Origin: Boletus sp. NGJ
Lineage: Eukaryota > Basidiomycota > Agaricomycetes > Boletales > Boletaceae
DNA length: 38,840 nt
Direction: 5' to 3'
NCBI GenBank assembly: GCA_019096195.1
Contig: JAGTXK010000155.1
Location: 1-38,840 of the forward strand
Shown here: piece by piece, positions 32,768-38,840 of the stretch
Layout: each line of letters starts with the position of its first letter
Numbering within the stretch: the stretch's first letter is position 1
Program-made: the position numbers and the translations under genes
The notes under the pieces: generated by a model
Seen by the model: only the letters and a program-made list of their open reading frames with translations
Databases searched by the model: none
Told to the model about the DNA's origin: nothing

Positions 32768-33365
32768 ATGCCTGAGCTCCTCGCTTCCCCCTTGGTCACC
32801 GCCCTCCTCTCCAGGTCACCGCCTGCCCCGCTCACCGCCCGCAAAGTTTGGCGCGCCGACCTCACCCCTGACATCGACCGTCTCAATGCTAGCCTCAACG
32901 TCCGTGCAGGTGAGCCCACGGTCGACCCTACGTACCCCCCGCATCTCACACTACGACAGTCCTTCACCTCCTCAACGACGACTTTGACGCTTGCCACAGT
33001 CTTGCCCAATCACGCGAGGGCGATCCGTACTCGGATCACCTCCATTGCATCGCGCACAGACGTGAACCAGACTACTGGAACTCCAAGTAAGCTTCGATGC
33101 ATATCCGACAACATCGCGGGCTGATCCTGCCAGATGGTGGATCGCCCGTCTGTCTCATCCCCACCTGGCAGAGATTTACGTGCCAAATATTGCCAGTGCG
33201 TCATTGTCGCAAGCAAAGGAGGCAGCGGGGAAATTCGTTGATGCGGTCCAGAGAGCAGATGCCTCGGGTGAAGGACTCACAGAGCTGGAACAGCGTCAGT
33301 GGGCAGAGTTGACAACACTGACCAAGATATTGATCGAGCAGGATGGAAAGGAGGGGAATCAGTAG
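32768..33365 (+). CDS. Conserved fungal protein of unknown function, 166 aa
   Basis: Exons 32768-32909, 32960-33086, 33134-33365. It starts MPELLASPLVTALLSRSPPA. The middle, VLHLLNDDFDACHSLAQSRE, then DHLHCIAHRREPDYWNSKWW and HPHLAEIYV, is a block I recall from many asco- and basidiomycete hypothetical proteins (the pattern D...H..LAQ...G......H.I.HRREPD..N.KYW). The C-terminus is helical (AAGKFVDAVQRADASGEGLT). The block's conservation argues for a real protein with a defined His/Arg-rich fold. No enzymatic function is known to me. It is divergent from HEM4 and tail-to-tail with CTP1, only 23 bp from the CTP1 stop codon. Confidence 0.75.
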
Positions 33366-33388
33366 CAAGTTGGTCTACGACACCGCTT

Positions 33389-34240
33389 CTATGCCTTGTC
33401 CCCTATGACTCTGATGATATTTTCGTATACCGTAAAGACAATTCCACCACTCATCTGGGAAAAAGTCATTCTCTGCATCAACGGACATCCAAGTTGGCTA
33501 CTCACCACCAACCGCGCTAGTCTTGGCGTCGTTCCGGTCCAGAATCGCAGCAAGCCGTCCTCTGTCAAGATCCGGTAGGCACAATGGAACGTGTTTTTAT
33601 ACTCTCGGGCAGCATCGAGAGACTGCATGCGCGTCTTGATGACACTATCCTACACGTTAAACGTCCGTTCGAGCATGACACGAAAGACGTACTCGAGTGG
33701 CTGGGTGACGTATACGGTCACGAGGCCGGCAATGGCACCGATGGCAAACGTAATACCACTCGGAAGTTGTTGTCCTGGCCGTGCGGTGGACTGAACAAAC
33801 TGCTTGAGGGTGGTATAGGTCGTGAAGCGAACAGCCGAATTGGCACCTTGTCGCATCATCTAGGGCAAGATGCAGGCTATGGAGACTACACGCAGAGGCA
33901 GTGGACGTACGACTGGGAATAGACCTCGATATATGCCCGCGATCCCTTCTTGGCGTACGATGGACATGGTGCCGTGCACGAGACCGCGGTATTGGGGACT
34001 CGGACGCTTGGCATCGTCGATGAGTTTGGTTCTAGAGGGTGGATGTTGGCAGGCAAGGAGGAACGAACGTAAGACGCGCACTTGATCGTTTCAGAAGGTG
34101 TAACAGCGATAACGGCCTCCGTCATGCCGGCGCCCAAGCCAGCTTACTGCACGATGAGTGACGTGGACAGATGAATGCTGGACTGCACTGACCGACCAGA
34201 CTTTTTGGTGCACTGACTTTACCCTGTGGGATGTGAGAAG

Positions 34241-34287
<47 letters not shown>

Positions 34288-34671
34288 GCTGACCTCTGAA
34301 TCTGCCAAGATGCTCTTAAAGTGGTCATAGCTCACGAAGCGCACGCCGGCCTTGATGGCGTTTCCGACGACAAGGGCCGAACAACCCGAATAGAGACCAA
34401 TGACGCCTTTCTCGCGGACGGTCGTGCGGATGATCGTCAGCGGTGGTTCTCGCTGGTACGGTGAGCGCGAGCGTGGAGGGCGACGTGCATGGACTGACCT
34501 GGCCACCGAACTGGGAGCGTGTCTTTACGAATTCAGTTGGATAGGTCACGAAACTTGCTAAACACGTTGAGCGAGTGGACCTTCAACGAGACCGTCGACG
34601 TACGCTTCAATGGCCCCCGCCGTCGTCCCAGCGATCAGCGAGTGCAGCGGCTTTTCTTTCTTGCTCGTCAT
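33389..34671 (-). CDS. CTP1: Mitochondrial citrate/tricarboxylate carrier
   Basis: Minus-strand exons: 34671-34604, 34553-34499, 34452-34294, 34223-34193, 34142-34082, 34031-33911, 33859-33693, 33644-33506, 33454-33389 (288 aa). It has three mitochondrial-carrier repeats with signatures PTEFVKTR, PSETIKTK and PLDVIKTR, the last formed across a splice. Citrate-carrier marks are present: HSLIAGTTAGAIEA at the start, GVIGLYSGCSALVVGNAIKA, GLGAGMTEAVIAVTPSETIK, MRQGANSAVRF, RMQSLDAAREYKNTF, TPRLARLVMSGGIVFTVYEN. It exchanges citrate across the inner mitochondrial membrane. Intron 3 contains a long CT repeat on the sense strand. It is divergent from the CsbD-like gene (103 bp between starts). Confidence 0.93.
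34244..34284. repeat. (GA)n microsatellite inside CTP1 intron 3
   Basis: About 20 GA units on the plus strand; on the CTP1 sense strand this is a (CT)n tract starting some ten bases after the intron's 5' splice site. The intron is about 70 bp, so the repeat makes up more than half of it. Such tracts vary in length between strains. Confidence 0.9.
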
Positions 34672-34774
34672 GGTCAAAGTTGGCACTGCCAATTGAGCGT
34701 GGAAAATGCCTGCGTACACATCTGGCGTCACACAGATAAACACGAGCGACCAGTCTGACCCGCTCATCAGCACA
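34672..34774. promoter_or_regulatory. Compact bidirectional promoter, CTP1 / CsbD-like gene
   Basis: A 103-bp gap lies between two divergent start codons. No obvious TATA box or known operator is visible; the assignment rests on gene geometry alone. Confidence 0.45.
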
Positions 34775-35213
34775 ATGTGTGTCCCCTTCCCCACCGAGCA
34801 TCTCCACGACCCGTCTCAGCCACCCTCAGCAGCAGAGCTCGTATCCGGGGGCAGCGACTTGGCTCCTCACCAAGGAAGGAATGCCTTCAACTCTGAACGT
34901 CCCCTCGGCGTCACCCCTGTACCCGAAGGTCGGTTCTCCTCGATATCCTCAAGTCGAGTGATGCTAACTCATTCCAGGTGGCGTCGCGATCGGCGGTCAA
35001 CCAAACTTGCCGGAGGGACACGCTAACATGGGAGACAAGATAGTGGGCAAGACGCAAAAGGTGGGTTTCGCGGTAGTTGTTTCGCTCCATCTGATGTCTC
35101 GCCAGGTACTTGGAAAGTACACTCACAATCCCGACTTGCACGAGAGGGGCGAGCTCCGCGAGACTGGCGGCAAGGCCGCTGCAGAGGGTCGTGCGCGCGC
35201 TGCCCACGACTAA
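34775..35213 (+). CDS. Small CsbD-like hydrophilic protein, 114 aa
   Basis: Exons 34775-34928, 34978-35060, 35106-35213. The C-terminal 65 residues carry GHANMGDKIVGKTQKVLGKY, then HNPDLHERGELRETGGKAAA and EGRARAAHD. This is the repeated K..GK..K..GK...NP.L...GE.R..GG pattern of CsbD-like stress proteins, which recurs in many fungal small proteins. It is very hydrophilic and Gly/Lys/Glu-rich, with no signal peptide or membrane segment. A stress-response role is by analogy with bacterial CsbD and is inference. The N-terminal 50 residues are Pro/Ser-rich and not family-like, so the start codon is less certain than the rest. Confidence 0.65.
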
Positions 35214-35994
35214 CCCTCAGTAATGCAGACGATCGTACCTGTACGATGGTGAATATGAGTGCCCGCTGGCTCAGAATTTTGCGAGAACGCGAATCGAACC
35301 ACCCAAGGTTAGCAAACTTGGGCAGCTACTCAATCGATCAAGCTTTCAACTTGACCAAATCGAATCTACAACACGCTAGGAGACTCCTCGATCGACCAGG
35401 CGACGTCCCATGATTGCATACATGCCTTACATGCAGACAACGCTTGTATTAGGGAAAGACGTCTTCACCCTTGACAGGGATTGCGCAGCTGGGGTGGCAT
35501 GAACATGGAGATGGGGGGGATAGTGACTTGAACTGAGTGTTCTGAGCAGTGAGACCTACTATGATATGCTTCTCCATCAAGCTAGCGTTAAAGTGACGCT
35601 TGCGAGGGTGTTGGACTCTTCAAGATGCGTTGTAAACAGTGCCATGACATCGGTGCTGGTGAAATTATAGTTTGGACCCAACTTGCATCTGTAGAATGCT
35701 CATCACGTGAATGTCACGTGCACCCACTGCAAATTCAAACCCAGCACAACCCCTTAGTCCCTCTTGATGTTGGTCCAGCCAGATGGCGCTTGTCAACCAC
35801 CAATCACCATTTGACGATATGTAATAACCTCAATACGACCCGGATTCGAGACGAGCATGAAGCATTGGGACATAAAGACATTCTACGTAAAGCAACCAAT
35901 AGAACAACCGAGAAACTACATAATAATTTTAATCAAACACCTGACAGCAAAGAACACTGTCCAGGGAAATGTCTGTCCGATATCCTAACCTCGC
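35214..35994. other. Intergenic region with paired E-boxes and hairpins
   Basis: About 780 bp between the converging CsbD-like and H2A.Z genes. It holds two hairpin-forming repeats at 35302-35356, and two CACGTG cores at 35704-35709 and 35715-35720 whose starts are 11 bp apart. The frame at 35625-36038 (+) has no family likeness and overlaps the H2A.Z 3' end antisense. Confidence 0.5.
35302..35356. repeat. Two adjacent short inverted repeats, partly tRNA-like
   Basis: CCCAAG (35302-35307) pairs with CTTGGG (35317-35322) around a 9-nt loop. TCAAG (35338-35342) pairs with CTTGA (35350-35354). On the minus strand the first hairpin is preceded by a GTAGC element and followed by a B-box-like GGTTCGATTC, which gives a tRNA look, but no acceptor or T stem forms. 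Confidence 0.35.
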
Positions 35995-36546
35995 TCACTG
36001 ACCCTCGGGCTTCTTGTTCTTGGTCGTGGTGGCTGTAAGGCTTTTGTGGATGAACGGCAGCACACCACCCCCTGCGATCGTGGCGCGTACGAGGATATCA
36101 AGCTCCTCGTCGCCACGAATCGCCAGTTGCAAGTGTCGTGGCGTTATACGCTTCACACGGAGATCCTTTGATGCATTCCCTGAACACCAGAGCCATATAT
36201 ATCAGCACCAGAGGCGTCATGACAAGTATATCCGACGCACCTGCCAGCTCCAGTACTTCGGCTGTGAGGTACTCTAGAATCGCACTCGTATATACCGCAG
36301 CTTTCGCACCGATCCGCACGTTATGTTGTGTGCGTTGTTTCAAATAACGATGAATACGACCAACAGGGAACTATAGAGTACGTGAGCATAAAGGGGGGAC
36401 GGGATTAAATTGGGACATACCTGCAGGCCGGCCTTTTGACTCCGAGTTTGTATCGTGCGCGGCGTTGTCGTCGCGCCGGAACCTGCGACGCCACCCTGGT
36501 CGGGTGCACCTGCCTTTGACTTTCCGCCTGTCGCTTTGGGGGGCAT
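35995..36546 (-). CDS. HTZ1: Histone variant H2A.Z
   Basis: Minus-strand exons 36546-36421, 36370-36241, 36179-35995 (146 aa). The histone fold is complete: [101 protein letters not shown] and [12 protein letters not shown] in place of canonical NDEELNKLL and QGGVLPNI mark it as H2A.Z, not core H2A. The N-terminal tail ([20 protein letters not shown] onward) is long and Gly/Ala/Thr-rich with few lysines. H2A.Z is put into promoter-proximal nucleosomes by SWR1 and affects transcription and heterochromatin limits. All splice sites fall where the protein needs them. Confidence 0.95.
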
Positions 36547-37680
36547 TGTTGAGATGATGATTGTAAGAAGTCAAGGCGCGTCTCACTTTAGGGTCGGCGA
36601 TTCGGTGTTGTTGATTGCGACGCGTGTTGTCACGTGAATTCCTGCGTTCATCTAAGCGCTTCATTTCCAGTGTTTGGTCTCGGGCAGCGTCGAGTAACTT
36701 TGCCTTGTATTTATACATACAGGTTTGCTGTCACGGAACTTGTCGAATTTTTATGCCAATGAACTGATCAGTGACTTTGTCATCCAGTGATAGTATAAAC
36801 CGCTGCCCGGGACTAATACTGTACGATAGGACACCGTTCTTCATGACAGCAGGGACGACTCTGTTGTCTGGAGGCTGACAGTGTGTGACATGCTGTCTAC
36901 GCAGGTACAGAGGGAACCTGACGATGTCGAATCCTGCAGAGAAACGAGATCAACCTTGATCAAGAATCGAGAAGGAAGCCTTGAGGCATAGTTTGGAAAG
37001 TGGGCTGGGAGTCTAAGTGCAACTTGGGTGTCTCCACCAAACCAGGACACGATGAAGAGTAGAGTTCGGTGAATAGACTGGAAAGACGCCATTTATGTCT
37101 TCCCAAAAGGACTACCAAGCAAAGTGCCGAACGCGGGTCAGAACTGTCTCACATGCATGTAACCGTTCTGCATATGGTTAGCCAGACACTAACACCGATG
37201 GTAGAAAATCAGAAATTTGGGCGTCGATGCTCGGTCATCCATGGCGAGTTTGGCTGAGCGGTTCCAAAAAGTCCAAGATACCGTGTAGAGAACCTACGTA
37301 TCTGCTGCAATATTCAATATGAAAGCTGGTATGGTTTACGCATGACGGGAAGCTGACAGCATCGTTCGTTCGGAGAAGGTCACTAGCGAACTGCGCCGAT
37401 GAAACGGTCCTACTGGGTCCTCGGTTTTTGAGAATTAGGATCCTCATGTGTAACTTGGTCATCGCACTACTCAAGATCGGCACCCACCTTTGGTCACGAT
37501 TTTGGACCCGATAAGAGCGTGCGGCAGACTTGGAGCGTCATCATCCTACAGAAGCAGTGATATCACGTATAGTGACGCTTGAACATTGCAGACTTGACAA
37601 AGATGCATTGATTTTTATCAACGGACCAGTGTTTGTGTGGCGCCAGCCTCAGCGTGTACCACATTCAGTCATCCCCGCAC

Positions 37681-38082
37681 TTATACTGTGATTCCTAAAT
37701 GGAGGGGCGCTATCAGATAGCGAGTCAACTGAGCAACACGAGCCATGATGTACCTTGTCTGGTCGCATCTACGCGGACAAACTGAGGCGTGACACTCACA
37801 AAATGAAGATACAGGATCCATGTGGTGATGTAACCGAAATATCTTTTCATGGACTAGCATGCTGCGAGGCTTGTCGATCGGTGCTTGGTTGAGTTCATGA
37901 CAAGCAACATGTCCTGCCAAATGCTCATCAGCTTGGCTGGGACTTACTATCTCTGGCTCGTGAAGACCAAATTCCTTCAGGGAACGTTTCGGAATTGGGC
38001 TATAAGCGACACGCCGTGCCCGAGAGCTCGAAGGTAATGATTCAGTCTGTTCGATACATCGGCCGACACAGAATATACTCAT
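37681..38082 (-). CDS. Weak candidate coding region
   Basis: An open minus-strand frame of 133 codons starts MSIFCVGRCIEQTESLPSSS. A strong GTAAGT donor sits inside it after HEPEI, so the real gene, if any, is spliced (possible next exon PRSMLVHEKIFRLHHHMDPV). No family recognised. It could be a decayed gene. Confidence 0.2.
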   Translation of the reverse strand: MSIFCVGRCIEQTESLPSSSRARRVAYSPIPKRSLKEFGLHEPEIVSPSQADEHLAGHVACHELNQAPIDKPRSMLVHEKIFRLHHHMDPVSSFCECHASVCPRRCDQTRYIMARVAQLTRYLIAPLHLGITV

Positions 38083-38289
38083 GTGTTTGATAACATCTCA
38101 CCCAATGGCATGGCCACTTCTTATTCAGTGGGGAGTACATGGCACTGCTTGCCTACGGAGATGATTGATCCAATTTCTCTGGGGATACCACTGATTACGA
38201 AGCTTGCGGTGGGGAGCCGGGGAAATAGTCTGCCAGATTGAACGCGCTTCGTTGGTTGTGTCGCGTCTCTCGTGCTAACCTCTAGCTCT

Positions 38290-38582
38290 AGGGGCTTTGG
38301 ATGGCCACTTTCCCGTCGTCAGTGACGGGAAACTAATCGTGTCCTGGGACATAGCTGTGCCATCACCGCGGATCGCACATACTGGCGAGATTCGGGGAGC
38401 TTTTGACGACGGGCGAAGCGGGTTACTTGTTATCCGACGTGGTTCGTCTGATCCAGTCAGTCTTGAGTAGTGTGCTGTATATTCTATATTTACATGCCCA
38501 GCGCCTGATCCAGCGAGTCACCTTAGGAATGACGATGTGTCCCGTGAAAAAGCTGAGCGTGTCCCACGGGAAAGTTGCATGC
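38290..38582 (+). CDS. Weak candidate coding region near the window edge
   Basis: After a CTCTAG acceptor, a frame of about 58 codons reads like ordered protein (ALDGHFPVVSDGKLIVSWDI, then GEIRGAFDDGRSGLLVIRRG). A splice from about 38469 to an acceptor near 38524 would add an acidic-basic stretch ending at 38582. No family recognised, the upstream exons are not clear, and the model is tentative. Confidence 0.2.
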
Positions 38583-38840
38583 CCTGAACTAAGCGGAGGC
38601 TCATATTTCTTGGGGATAAGGTGTTGAAAGAGAGGCCCAGACCTTTCTACAGCATTAAGCCCGATGGGACAACCGATGAGTATCTGGAAGAGAAGCTAAA
38701 AGAAACTTTTTGTTCCCCCAGGACAGCGGCGAATACAACATGAAGTAGGAGAGAACAGAATTCGGGTGTATGAAGCATCTTGAACTCTTCAATGGACATC
38801 TTGACGAGATGCAGGATATAGAATGAATTCTGAGTGCCAT

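Larger units (their letters stand above)
36547..38840. other. Gene-poor right end
   Basis: About 2.3 kb. It begins with the H2A.Z upstream region (a CACGTG core near 36630). Beyond that only weak coding-like patches are visible: minus strand around 36841-37092 and 37235-37483, minus 37681-38082, and plus 38290-38470. None matches a family I know, and I cannot join them into a secure gene. Confidence 0.4.

Noticed and set aside
33645-33692. CTP1 join giving PLEYDSVIKTR
   Set aside because: It inserts three residues into the third carrier signature; using the GTACGT donor and the next AG gives the canonical PLDVIKTR in frame.
35281-35375. Functional tRNA on the minus strand
   Set aside because: The B-box-like element and an anticodon-type stem are present, but neither a T stem nor an acceptor stem pairs, so I list it only as a possible relic.
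1-38840. CRISPR arrays, bacterial operons, insertion sequences, biosynthetic gene cluster
   Set aside because: The window is eukaryotic nuclear DNA; no regularly spaced repeats, no transposase frames and no polyketide, peptide-synthetase or terpene-synthase motifs were seen.

Overview
The window looks like nuclear DNA of a filamentous basidiomycete, most likely an Agaricomycete. Genes are dense, on both strands, and cut by many introns of about 45-65 bp with GT..AG ends. Several protein families are typical of mushrooms and their relatives (a BAR-SH3 protein with a Cys-rich tail, an orphan seven-helix protein, a CsbD-like small protein). I suspect a relative of Ceratobasidiaceae/Rhizoctonia but cannot prove it. 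I rebuilt exons by hand. Apart from the weakly supported loci, every spliced CDS below totals a multiple of three and reads as one continuous protein.

Layout. 0.3-8.2 kb, plus strand: SWI/SNF subunit Snf12/SMARCD, a BAR-SH3 protein, an 11-exon membrane protein, and Arp2/3 subunit ARPC5. 8.4-11.3 kb, minus strand: a Ufo1/Pof10-like F-box-WD40-UIM protein and an intron-bearing tRNA-Gln(CTG). 11.3-16.9 kb is poorer: a possible 40-residue microprotein, one weak spliced locus, one 264-residue orphan ORF and much sequence with no supportable gene. 17-22 kb: a Gag-capsid-like host gene, a mitochondrial-type RluA pseudouridine synthase (minus) and, divergently, adenylosuccinate lyase (ADE13). 22.8-26.3 kb: a KIN4-like protein kinase with a C-terminal KA1-type end. 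26.9-28.5 kb, minus: an intronless gene with an integrase-type H2C2 zinc-binding domain. 28.8-31.5 kb, minus: an 18-exon KRE6/SKN1 beta-glucan synthesis gene. 31.7-35.2 kb: HEM4, a conserved protein of unknown function, the mitochondrial citrate carrier CTP1 and a CsbD-like protein. 36.0-36.5 kb, minus: histone H2A.Z. The last 2.3 kb holds only weak coding signals.

The genes are mainly housekeeping: chromatin (SNF12, H2A.Z), actin and membrane curvature (ARPC5, BAR-SH3), ubiquitin (F-box), purine and heme synthesis (ADE13, HEM4), mitochondria (RluA synthase, CTP1), cell wall (KRE6/SKN1) and cell-cycle signalling (KIN4-like). They do not form one pathway or a metabolite cluster. Three divergent pairs share short promoters: RluA/ADE13 (259 bp), HEM4/unknown (111 bp) and CTP1/CsbD-like (103 bp).

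The most unusual things are (1) extreme micro-exons, including a 5-nt exon and an 11-nt exon next to a GC-AG intron in the KRE6/SKN1 gene and an 18-nt second exon in the BAR gene; (2) two apparently domesticated retroelement genes, one Gag-like and one integrase-zinc-finger-like, about 10 kb apart; and (3) several orphan small or membrane proteins.
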